Assembly (NCBI GenBank): GCA_016234595.1
Contig: JACRBG010000002.1
Location: 310,001 to 374,000 of the forward strand
Origin: Chloroflexota bacterium
GTDB taxonomy: Bacteria; Chloroflexota; Anaerolineae; Aggregatilineales; J027
Length of the DNA stretch: 64,000 nt
Direction: 5' to 3'
Shown: in pieces, positions 45,762-53,818 of the stretch
Numbering within the stretch: the first letter of the stretch is position 1
Layout: each line of letters starts with the position of its first letter
The notes under the pieces: model-generated
What the model saw: the letters and a program-made list of their open reading frames with translations, nothing else
The model's database searches: none
What the model was told of the DNA's origin: nothing
Program-made: the position numbers and the translations under genes

Positions 45762-47393
45762 TTACAAACTAGCTTCTTGCTTAAAAATCCCCGACGCACC
45801 ACTAGGACGTGTACCCTCGGTGGAGGTGATTTGGGGTGTGCCGTCGCCTTCGGTGCAGCGAACATGGAAGGTGTGGTCACCCTCGTTGAACGGCCAGTCA
45901 TAGCGCCAGATGACCCATGTCTTATCCGACAGCGGTTGACGTAGCTCGGCTTCGGCCCAATCGCCCTCATCCACTTGGACTTCGACTTTGGAAATCCCGC
46001 GTGGGCCAGCCCATGCCATACCGCCAACAGGAACGAACTTACTGCCATTTTGCTCATAGACATCATGCACGGCGACGGTATCAATCACCGAGGTCGCTTT
46101 GATGAGAGCGTCCTTATCCCAGCCACGTGCCACCCAATAGCCAGCATCCCATTCCTCAACAAAATCAATTTTAGTAATCCACTTGGGTTGTTTCATGCCA
46201 TAGCGGTTGGGAATATGGATACGTAGTGGGAAGCCGTGTTTAGCTTCGAGTAGTGCTCCATCCCATGCATAGGTCAGCATAATCCGCTCGTCATTACGAA
46301 CGAGGTCAAGATCAAGATATTCCCAAAAACCGTCTACCGACTCAATACGGGCAAATTTAGCTTCGGGTTTGGGTTTGACCTCATTCAAAATATGCTGGAA
46401 GCTTGTACCCGTCCAATGGGTGGTGCTAATGAGGTCGCCGCCTAGACGATTGGAAATGCACGACATGGTAATGTATTGATACGTGGGTTCATAGTTGTTG
46501 CGGATGTCATCCAGCGTGAATTCTGTAGGATTTTCAACCAATCCCCCGACGGCTAATTTCCACGTATCGAGGTCAACTTCAGGGATGCTCACGTTGATGT
46601 CAATACGATAGTGATCTTCCAGTGGCGTGTATTCGGGCCGAGTGCCGGGGACCGGAACCAATTTATCATTGAGGTTGGGAAAATCTTTGGGGTTGGCCCC
46701 GGTGATTTTGACCAATACCTCTTCTTTCATACTGTTCAGGTAAGCGCCAATGCCCGAACCAATCACTGTAATCGAAGCAGTGGCTCCACCCAAAATAAGC
46801 AGGAAACGACGGCGATCTAACACTTGCACCGATTTTTCAGGCATGTCGGGCGTCGCAGTCATGGGGACGGGTGTAGGAGTGGTCAGCCGGTTATAGGCCC
46901 AGTTGAGAATTACACCCCACACAATAAAAACGACAGTAATCCATACTCCACTAAGGGTGTTATTCACCGAAGAGGTGAAGTTGTAGCGGTCGCTGATGAA
47001 AGAAACTGCAACGCCCACCAGCAAGCCCATCACCGCACCGGGAAGGAGGATACGGGAATATTTGCGATGGCGTTCATCGGTGGTTTGGTAGTTGAAGAAG
47101 ATCGCACCGAGGGCCGCGCCAATAATCAAGACAAGGGTGATTGCCATCATCTTTTCGGCAAGTTTGGCGGCGTCATCGGTTTGGCCGAGGTTGAGCGCCC
47201 GGATGACATCAATCATACGGTCAATGCCAAAGGTGATGAGAAAGCCGGGTAAAATGCGGCTTATCCATTGAAAAATATCAAAGGGGGGAAATGGTAAGTC
47301 GGCGGCTTGCTCAGCGACATAAAAGATTGCCATTAAGGCTGCGGTGGTGAACGCCCCGACTAATGTGCCTTGCCTAATTTTTGATTGGGTCAT
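45762..47393 (-). CDS. Membrane-anchored molybdopterin oxidoreductase (sulfite oxidase/MsrP-like) with internal twin-arginine motif
   Basis: The 543-residue protein has four to five hydrophobic segments in residues 9-168. A twin-arginine motif (LDRRRFLLILGG, about 192-203) leads the last anchor. The outer molybdopterin domain follows, with the Mo-binding Cys in ITMSCISNRLGGDLI, and FPLRIHIPNRYGMKQPKWI. A C-terminal Ig-like dimerisation domain from about 440 (GMAWAGPRGISKVEVQVDEGDW) closes the protein, as in sulfite oxidases. The substrate may be sulfite, methionine sulfoxide or other S/N-oxides. It lies 105 bases behind a two-component gene pair on the same strand. Confidence 0.85.
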   Translation of the reverse strand: MTQSKIRQGTLVGAFTTAALMAIFYVAEQAADLPFPPFDIFQWISRILPGFLITFGIDRMIDVIRALNLGQTDDAAKLAEKMMAITLVLIIGAALGAIFFNYQTTDERHRKYSRILLPGAVMGLLVGVAVSFISDRYNFTSSVNNTLSGVWITVVFIVWGVILNWAYNRLTTPTPVPMTATPDMPEKSVQVLDRRRFLLILGGATASITVIGSGIGAYLNSMKEEVLVKITGANPKDFPNLNDKLVPVPGTRPEYTPLEDHYRIDINVSIPEVDLDTWKLAVGGLVENPTEFTLDDIRNNYEPTYQYITMSCISNRLGGDLISTTHWTGTSFQHILNEVKPKPEAKFARIESVDGFWEYLDLDLVRNDERIMLTYAWDGALLEAKHGFPLRIHIPNRYGMKQPKWITKIDFVEEWDAGYWVARGWDKDALIKATSVIDTVAVHDVYEQNGSKFVPVGGMAWAGPRGISKVEVQVDEGDWAEAELRQPLSDKTWVIWRYDWPFNEGDHTFHVRCTEGDGTPQITSTEGTRPSGASGIFKQEASL

Positions 47394-47498
47394 AGATCAA
47401 ATCCTTTGCTACCGCAATGCCTGTGTTTTTCAATTTAGATCGTCTAGAAGTCACTATTCGGATGCTTAAAAGTTTGCCGTCAAAATCTAACAAATTGA

Positions 47499-48752
47499 TT
47501 ACAGGGGTAAGGTGAAACTAAAAGTTGTGCCTTTGTTCGCTTCACTTTCGACCCAAATCTCCCCCCCATGCGCCTCAATAAAACCACGTGCAATTGCCAA
47601 ACCTAGCCCAGTACCACGATAGCCGTCATTGGCGCGGGTGCGGGAAGGCTCACCCCGATAGAAACTTTTGAAGATATGCGGTAAATCGGTGGGGTTGATG
47701 ACCTCACCCGTGTTATAAATTTCGATACATACCTTGCGGTTCATCTGACGAGCACGCAGGGTGACCTCACCTCCAGAGGGCGTGTGGCGGATGGCGTTAT
47801 CGAGCAGATTATAGAGAACTCGCTGGATTTTATCCGCCGCCATGTTGACCAGTTCAATATTGGGTTCGACCCTACCTGTTAATTTGATTTTTTGTCGTTC
47901 GGCTTGTGGCCCAATGCCGCCCAGCGTGTCAGAAATTAAATCTCGTAGCGAGGCCTTTTCGCAGATGATTTTGAGATGGCCGGTATCGAGTTGGGCCAAT
48001 TCAAAGAGGTCGTCAATGAGATGGCTAAGATGCTGCACCTCTTTTTGGATGCTCTCGTGATAACGGTTGACGGTTTCAGAGTCTGAGACGACACCATCAA
48101 TAATGGCTTCGTTCATGGCGCGAATGGCGGCAAGCGGGGTGCGGAGATCGTGTGAGACCCACGCAATCAGGGCGCGACGGGTGAGTTCCAATTGGCGTTT
48201 TTGATTATCCACCTGCTGCAAAGCGGCGGCCATTGTATTAAAGGTGCGGCCTAGTTGGGCCAGTTCGTCACGACCTTCAATTGTCAGACGGGTCTCTAGC
48301 TCACCATCAGCAAGACGTTCGGCGGCATGGGCAAGGATGTAGATGCGCTTAATCATCGTGCCCGAAATGACAAAACCTGCGATGGCTGAAATTGTGCCTG
48401 CAAACATCAAGAGAGCGGTCGTGAGGACAAAGTCGTGGGTGCTGATAAACATCAAACGGGCCGTCACCCAGACATTCATAAAAGTCAGAGCGACACTCAA
48501 CAAACACGTTGCTAAGACCGTCCAGCGCAAACTGGTAAACCATTCCATGATTTCGCGGTGATAGATGACATAGGCCACGATGATGGTAATGGTGGCAGTC
48601 CCAGACATCATCAGGGTGAGGAGTTGAATGTCGCGCATGGGGGGGTTGAGCGCGGCAATAATCATGACAATGGCGACAAAAATGGCGGCGATGGCCCCAA
48701 TGACAAGCAAAAAAATCGGATAGATAGGGGTAGCAAGCCTACGCTGGTTCAA
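47499..48752 (-). CDS. Membrane sensor histidine kinase
   Basis: The 417-residue protein has four hydrophobic segments (about 10-130), a HAMP domain (about 133-187, ERLADGELETRLTIEGRDELAQLGRTFN), the H-box AWVSHDLRTPLAAIR with the phospho-His at about 203, and an ATPase domain with N (LYNLLDNAIRHT), G1 and G2 (GTGLGLAIARGFIEAHGG) boxes. Outer loops are very short, so it senses membrane or partner signals. The TTG start (48752) lies 14 bases inside the response-regulator gene; no ATG fits better. Confidence 0.92.
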   Translation of the reverse strand: MNQRRLATPIYPIFLLVIGAIAAIFVAIVMIIAALNPPMRDIQLLTLMMSGTATITIIVAYVIYHREIMEWFTSLRWTVLATCLLSVALTFMNVWVTARLMFISTHDFVLTTALLMFAGTISAIAGFVISGTMIKRIYILAHAAERLADGELETRLTIEGRDELAQLGRTFNTMAAALQQVDNQKRQLELTRRALIAWVSHDLRTPLAAIRAMNEAIIDGVVSDSETVNRYHESIQKEVQHLSHLIDDLFELAQLDTGHLKIICEKASLRDLISDTLGGIGPQAERQKIKLTGRVEPNIELVNMAADKIQRVLYNLLDNAIRHTPSGGEVTLRARQMNRKVCIEIYNTGEVINPTDLPHIFKSFYRGEPSRTRANDGYRGTGLGLAIARGFIEAHGGEIWVESEANKGTTFSFTLPL

Positions 48753-49455
48753 ATTTATACCCTACTCCCCACACAGTTTGGATAAAGGCTGGATTGGACG
48801 GGTCGGGTTCGATTTTTTCGCGCAACCGCCGAATGTGGACGGTGACCGTGCTTTCGCCGCCATAAAATTCATAGCCCCAAATGCGATCGAGCAGTTGTTC
48901 GCGGGTAAAGACTTGCTGGGGGTGAGAGGCCATTAGCCATAGGAGTTCAAATTCTTTGGCGGTCAGCGTAATTGGCTGATTTTCGAGCAGTACGGTATGG
49001 CGGATGGGGTCAATTTGCAGAGCAGCAAAGGTGAGGGGTTTATCTTGATCGTCTTCTTTAGTACCACTGCGACGCAGAACCGCCTTGACCCGTGCTACTA
49101 GTTCACGCGGGCTAAAGGGTTTGACGACATAATCATCTACCCCTAATTCAAAACCAGCGATACGATCTGATTCGTCGCCACGCGAGGTCAACATGATAAT
49201 CGGAATATCTTCGTTTAGTTGTAGGTGGGGATAGTCGCCATCGCGCAAGGAACGGGTAATGTCAAAGCCATCAATCCCCGGCAGCATAATATCCAGCAGG
49301 ACGAGGTCAATTTTGCCGCTGGCAAGGCTTTCAAGGGCTTGGTAGCCTGTGCCTGCTTCGATGACGGCATAGCCATCACGCTCCAAATAACGCCGCACTA
49401 CCTCACGGATGGTCATATCGTCTTCTACAATGAGAATGGTTAAAGGTTTTGCCAT
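48739..49455 (-). CDS. OmpR/PhoB-type response regulator
   Basis: The 238-residue protein has an N-terminal receiver with the acidic pair E11-D12-D13, phospho-acceptor D55 (LVLLDIMLPGIDG), Thr in MLTSRG and Lys in VVKPFSP. A C-terminal winged helix follows (LTAKEFELLWLMASHPQQVFTREQLLDRIWGY; STVTVHIRRLREKIE). It is co-translated with the kinase that overlaps its 3' end. The molybdopterin oxidoreductase gene behind the pair is a likely target. Confidence 0.95.
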   Translation of the reverse strand: MAKPLTILIVEDDMTIREVVRRYLERDGYAVIEAGTGYQALESLASGKIDLVLLDIMLPGIDGFDITRSLRDGDYPHLQLNEDIPIIMLTSRGDESDRIAGFELGVDDYVVKPFSPRELVARVKAVLRRSGTKEDDQDKPLTFAALQIDPIRHTVLLENQPITLTAKEFELLWLMASHPQQVFTREQLLDRIWGYEFYGGESTVTVHIRRLREKIEPDPSNPAFIQTVWGVGYKFEPA

Positions 49456-49594
49456 AGAGCTACAATCGGTTTTTCAAAATTTAGGATTAGTCTATTTTCG
49501 CCCCAATTAATTACAGGGAGATTAAGAATTTTTGCACATCACCCACAAAAACCGCAAAATAGGCGTTTTATTTGAGTAGATGACAAAGGATATT

Positions 49595-50695
49595 ATGAAA
49601 ATTCAAGCCGCCGTTTTATATGAGCCGAAAACGCCCTTTGTGATTGAAGAATTGACCCTGCAAGAGCCGCGTGCAGGCGAGGTATTGGTCAAGGTGGCGG
49701 CGTGTGGAGTGTGTCATAGCGATTATCATTTGGTGGCGGGGACAACCAAACATCCTATGCCAGTGGTCTGCGGGCATGAAGGCGCGGGGGTGGTCGAGGC
49801 AGTGGGGACAGGGGTGACCCGTGTGCGCCCCGGCGAGCATGTGACGCTCAGTTGGAGTCCTGATTGTGGGGAATGTTTCTACTGCCAACATGGACAGCCG
49901 AATTTGTGCGATACGTTTACCGGGCCGATTTGGGCGGGGACGATGTTAGATGGTACACCCAGATTGTATCGAGGGAAACAGCCTGTCTATCACTACTGCG
50001 GGTTGGCGACGTTTGCTGAATATGTGGTGGTGCCACAACAAAGCTGCATTCCCATCGCCCCAAATATCCCGCTGAAGGTGGCCTCATTGGTGGGGTGTGC
50101 AGTGGCGACAGGCGTCGGTGCTGTGATGTATACAGCAGGCGTGCGCCCGGGTGAGAGCGTGGTCGTGTTGGGCTGTGGCGGGGTTGGCTTAAATATTTTG
50201 CAGGGTGCGATGCTGTGCGGGGCCAATCCGATTATCGCGGTGGATTTGAATGAGGCTAAGATGCAATTGGCGCGTCAATTTGGGGCGACGCATACGCTCT
50301 ATTCCGATGATCATCTGATTGAGGCAGTGCGCGATTTGACAGGTGGACGCGGCGCCGACCATGCCTTTGAAGCGGTGGGGGTTCCCAAATTACAAGAATT
50401 AGCCTTGGAAGCAGCCCGCCCCGGAGGAACGATTATTTTGGCGGGTCTATCGCCCATGGGGTCGGCGACCAATTTGCCGGGAGCGATTATTACCCGACAA
50501 GAAAAGACCATCAAAGGTAGCTATTATGGTTCGGTCAATCCGAGTCGTGATTTTCCGATGCTGCTGGATTTATATATGGCGGGTAAACTGAAATTGGATG
50601 AGCTGGTGTCGCGAGAATATCCGCTCCATCAGATTAACCAAGCCTATGACGCTATGTTGGGGGGTGAAGTGGCCCGTGGGGTGATTGTTTTTTAA
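49595..50695 (+). CDS. Zinc-dependent alcohol dehydrogenase (MDR, class III-like)
   Basis: The 366-residue enzyme has the catalytic zinc ligands ACGVCHSD and GHEGAGVVEAVG, and the four structural zinc cysteines in CGECFYCQHGQPNLC. The NAD site is GCGGVGLNILQGA. It resembles formaldehyde/alcohol dehydrogenases of the glutathione- or mycothiol-linked group; substrate is not resolved. ATG 49595 is behind AAGGAT, so the earlier in-frame ATG at 49580 is not favoured. A weak promoter (TTGCAC, 17 bases, CAAAAT; 49532-49560) precedes it. Confidence 0.9.
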   Translation: MKIQAAVLYEPKTPFVIEELTLQEPRAGEVLVKVAACGVCHSDYHLVAGTTKHPMPVVCGHEGAGVVEAVGTGVTRVRPGEHVTLSWSPDCGECFYCQHGQPNLCDTFTGPIWAGTMLDGTPRLYRGKQPVYHYCGLATFAEYVVVPQQSCIPIAPNIPLKVASLVGCAVATGVGAVMYTAGVRPGESVVVLGCGGVGLNILQGAMLCGANPIIAVDLNEAKMQLARQFGATHTLYSDDHLIEAVRDLTGGRGADHAFEAVGVPKLQELALEAARPGGTIILAGLSPMGSATNLPGAIITRQEKTIKGSYYGSVNPSRDFPMLLDLYMAGKLKLDELVSREYPLHQINQAYDAMLGGEVARGVIVF

Positions 50696-50710
50696 CCCTA
50701 AAAAGAAAAG

Positions 50711-50797
50711 GGGACTAGCATCGGAGCAGCACGCCACCATTAGCGAAAAAATGCTATGCCATCATTCTTCGCTTTGCGCTGCTCCAATGTGAGTCCC
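50711..50797 (+). repeat. Large structured inverted repeat between the alcohol dehydrogenase and STAND genes
   Basis: The 20-base arms at 50711-50730 and 50778-50797 pair at about 16-17 positions (GGGACT...GGAGCAGC with GCTGCTCC...AGTCCC). A second stem nests inside: AGCGAA at 50742-50747 with TTCGCT at 50768-50773. No T-run follows, so it is not a standard terminator. It could be a folded RNA, an operator pair or a remnant of a small inverted-repeat element. Confidence 0.55.
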
Positions 50798-50909
50798 GTA
50801 CATTTCCAACAATACCCCATAATGTGGTAGCAAAATCAGCGCAAATCTGCGAAAATGAACGCAAAATGCCACCCCTATCCTATCCGCTGTCTGACTGAGG
50901 GCTAATTCA

Positions 50910-53810
50910 TTGGACCCCCGTCTTCAATTTCAACAGACTTTACAAAACGCGCTTGATACTTATCACCCGGGTTGGGATGTGCGGCATCATGCCACATGGG
51001 AAGAACGTTACCGCGAGGCATGGGAGCAAAATCGGCGGTTTAATGTGTGGGTGGACACGCTGAAACGCTGGGTCAGTGGTGACCATTTCCCCCGCTTGAA
51101 AAAGTTTGAAGATTTTTTAACGAGTGTGGATTTTCCGCTAGATGTACGGGAAGAACTGCACCGGCAATTTCATCAAGCCCGTATGCAAAGTCGGCGCTTT
51201 GAAAATACCCCGGATAGCGCTTCTACCCATTCGCTCATGATTATGGGGCAGCGCCCGATGAGTTTGGGGCGTCCATTTGTGGGGCGCGAACATGAATTGC
51301 AAGTTTTACGGGCGATGATGGCTGACCCTACGACGCGCATTGTTACCGTAATTGGCCGCAGCGGGATTGGCAAAACGGCATTGGTTTGCCACGTGTTGCA
51401 TGAAATTGAAACCGATCCGTCAGTAATCGAAGATGTGCAGGGCTTGATTTATTTGACTGCTGGAAGTGACAATCGCATTTTAGAGCAATTGATGTCACTT
51501 GGTAAACCCTTGTTTGCTGCTGACGCCCCCATCCACGAAAAAACCCAAACTTTACAGCAGGCCAATCGCCCGCTGTTCCTTTTTCTCGATAACCTAGAGG
51601 ACATCATTGACAACGAAGGCAATTTGACTGATCCGGAATTGAGCCGGTTTGTCTTTCAGGCATTGCGGCAACCAAGTCAGCTACGGCTGTTACTCACTTC
51701 CCAGATCGAATTAGCTTTTCCGCGTGATTTGCGCCATCTGAATCAGGTGGTGGTGGTGGAAAAAGGCCTAGCGGAGGTCGAAGGGATTCAATTACTGCGC
51801 GATCTTGACCCCGGTGGAACATGTGGCCTGCGGGATGCGCCCGATGAGTTATTGCGGCAGGCGGTTCAAAAAGTACATGGCGTCCCCCGTGCGTTGGAAG
51901 TGCTGGTTGGGATTTTGGAAGATGACCGCATGGCTCGACTTGACCGCGTATTGGCCGATTTTGGTAAATGGCGCGACGCCCAAGACATGATTCAGACAGG
52001 TTATCGGCGACTAGATACTCAAGCACAGTGGGTGATGAAAGCCCTTGCGGTCTATCGGCGCCCAGTGCGAGCCGAGGCGATTGAGTTTTTGCTGCGCCCT
52101 GTAATGCAAGAGTTCCTCAAGTTGGATTTGCGAGATATTTTGCAACGACTGACACGCACCCGTATGGTCACTATTGACCGAGCAAGTGGGTTGATTTCTT
52201 TGCACCCGATTGATGCAGATTACGCCTATGCCCAGCTTGACGAACGAGGGCCAAGCAACCGCGAAGTATTGGAGCGACGGGCAGCAACTTATTACGAACA
52301 GATGCGGATTGCACCCGATTTTTGGCGGGGTGCGCAAGACCTTGAGCCACAACTTGCTGCTTTTGAGCATTATCTTAAAGCGGGGGATGCGGAAGCGGCC
52401 TTGCAACAAATTGGCGAGCGTGGTTTTGATGCCCTGTTGTTGTGGGGGCACGGGCAGCGGGTGATTGGGGTGCGCCAACGGGTGGTGGGCAAATTGGGTG
52501 ATGCCCGTATGGAATATATGAATTTATTTGGACTGGCAAAAGCCTATCAGGTGTCAGGTCAATTTCAAGAGGCCGTGGATTGTTTTGGGCGGGCCATGAT
52601 AATGGCAGCAGCGGCGGGTGATACAGCACGGGTGCGGCTGTCGTTGGTTGGACTGGGTGATATTTATCGTAATCAGGGACGCTACACAGAAGCAGTGGAT
52701 TGTTATTTGCAAGCGTTGGCCGCTTCGGATGAACAAGATTTAGAAGCCGAAGCATCAGCCTTGCTGGGCTTAGGTTTAATTTATCACCAAATGGGGGATG
52801 ACGAATCGGCCTTGGAACGGGTGCGGCAGGCGCTGAATCTGGCTGAAAAAGACCCGCTGTTACAAAGCCGATGCACGATGATGTTGGGCTACATCGCCCG
52901 TAATCAGGGATATTATGCGGAGGCTTTAGTCCAAACGGAACAATCCCTACATTTAGCGGAACTGGCCCAAGATTTAAATGGCGTAGGCAACAGTCACAGT
53001 TTGTTAGGGCTGATTCATGGCGAGTTAGGGCATTACAACACCGCTGAACAGCATCTCACACGGGCAGTTGAAATCGCAACAAAATCGGGGGATTTAGGGA
53101 GTCAGTGCCAGCGATTGTCGCGGTTGTGTAGTCTGGAAATTGATAATGGCGACACCATCAAAGCCCACACCTATGGCACGGAAGCCTTAGACATCGCTAC
53201 GCGGATTGGGGGTTGGGCTGGGGAACGGCTGGCACGCTGGCAATTGGGCCGATTGGCTTTGGCGACTGGTGACCCGCATACTGCCATTAGCCAATTGATG
53301 GCAGCGGCAGAGGTGGCACGTGAAATCCAAAGCAATCTGGATTTGCAGCCGATTATGACCCATTTGGCATTGGCATATTTGGCACTGGGACGACTGAAAG
53401 AGGCCCTCGAAACGATTGAAACCAGCCCAGCTTATGCGACCACTATTCACCGACCAATGGGTATGATGACTCAAGGCTTGATTTTAATGAAATTAGGCGA
53501 TGTGTGGGGGGCCGAGAATGCCCTCCAAGAAGCGATTGCTGCGGCCGATGGGTTATTGAAATCACCACCTATCTACATTCGGGCAGGCTATATCAAAGCG
53601 ACGGCGTTGGCGGGGCTGGCAGTGGTGAATGAAAATGAACAGGCGAACTATTTGCAGCAAAGCCAAAAGACCCTTGAACGAACCTTGCAAAATTATCAAG
53701 GGGCAGGGTTGGTTGCGGAGATGGAGCGGTGGTTGGCCGAATTGCAGCAGACCATAGGGGATGCCGATTTGTTAGCCCCCCTATGGAAATTATTGCGATC
53801 CGTTAAGTAG
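50910..53810 (+). CDS. STAND-type NTPase with HTH-like N-terminus and TPR array
   Basis: The 966-residue protein has three parts. Residues 1-110 are helical, with FNVWVDTLKRWVSGDHFPRLKKFEDFL, which looks like the helix-turn-helix of XRE-type domains. An NB-ARC-like NTPase follows (VGREHEL; P-loop GRSGIGKTA at about 149; Walker B LFLFLDNLED with D227; RLLLTSQ; GVPRALEVLVGIL). From about 530 to 940 there are eight or more TPR units. STAND proteins are ligand-gated switches used in regulation and in some defence systems. The start is TTG 50910 after GAGGG. It converges on carB. No partner gene is obvious. Confidence 0.82.
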   Translation: MDPRLQFQQTLQNALDTYHPGWDVRHHATWEERYREAWEQNRRFNVWVDTLKRWVSGDHFPRLKKFEDFLTSVDFPLDVREELHRQFHQARMQSRRFENTPDSASTHSLMIMGQRPMSLGRPFVGREHELQVLRAMMADPTTRIVTVIGRSGIGKTALVCHVLHEIETDPSVIEDVQGLIYLTAGSDNRILEQLMSLGKPLFAADAPIHEKTQTLQQANRPLFLFLDNLEDIIDNEGNLTDPELSRFVFQALRQPSQLRLLLTSQIELAFPRDLRHLNQVVVVEKGLAEVEGIQLLRDLDPGGTCGLRDAPDELLRQAVQKVHGVPRALEVLVGILEDDRMARLDRVLADFGKWRDAQDMIQTGYRRLDTQAQWVMKALAVYRRPVRAEAIEFLLRPVMQEFLKLDLRDILQRLTRTRMVTIDRASGLISLHPIDADYAYAQLDERGPSNREVLERRAATYYEQMRIAPDFWRGAQDLEPQLAAFEHYLKAGDAEAALQQIGERGFDALLLWGHGQRVIGVRQRVVGKLGDARMEYMNLFGLAKAYQVSGQFQEAVDCFGRAMIMAAAAGDTARVRLSLVGLGDIYRNQGRYTEAVDCYLQALAASDEQDLEAEASALLGLGLIYHQMGDDESALERVRQALNLAEKDPLLQSRCTMMLGYIARNQGYYAEALVQTEQSLHLAELAQDLNGVGNSHSLLGLIHGELGHYNTAEQHLTRAVEIATKSGDLGSQCQRLSRLCSLEIDNGDTIKAHTYGTEALDIATRIGGWAGERLARWQLGRLALATGDPHTAISQLMAAAEVAREIQSNLDLQPIMTHLALAYLALGRLKEALETIETSPAYATTIHRPMGMMTQGLILMKLGDVWGAENALQEAIAAADGLLKSPPIYIRAGYIKATALAGLAVVNENEQANYLQQSQKTLERTLQNYQGAGLVAEMERWLAELQQTIGDADLLAPLWKLLRSVK

Positions 53811-53818
53811 GTATGCCC

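Noticed and set aside
46824-47252. 142-residue plus-strand frame opposite the molybdopterin enzyme
   Set aside because: His/Asp/Asn/Gly-rich antisense of membrane helices; no ribosome site.
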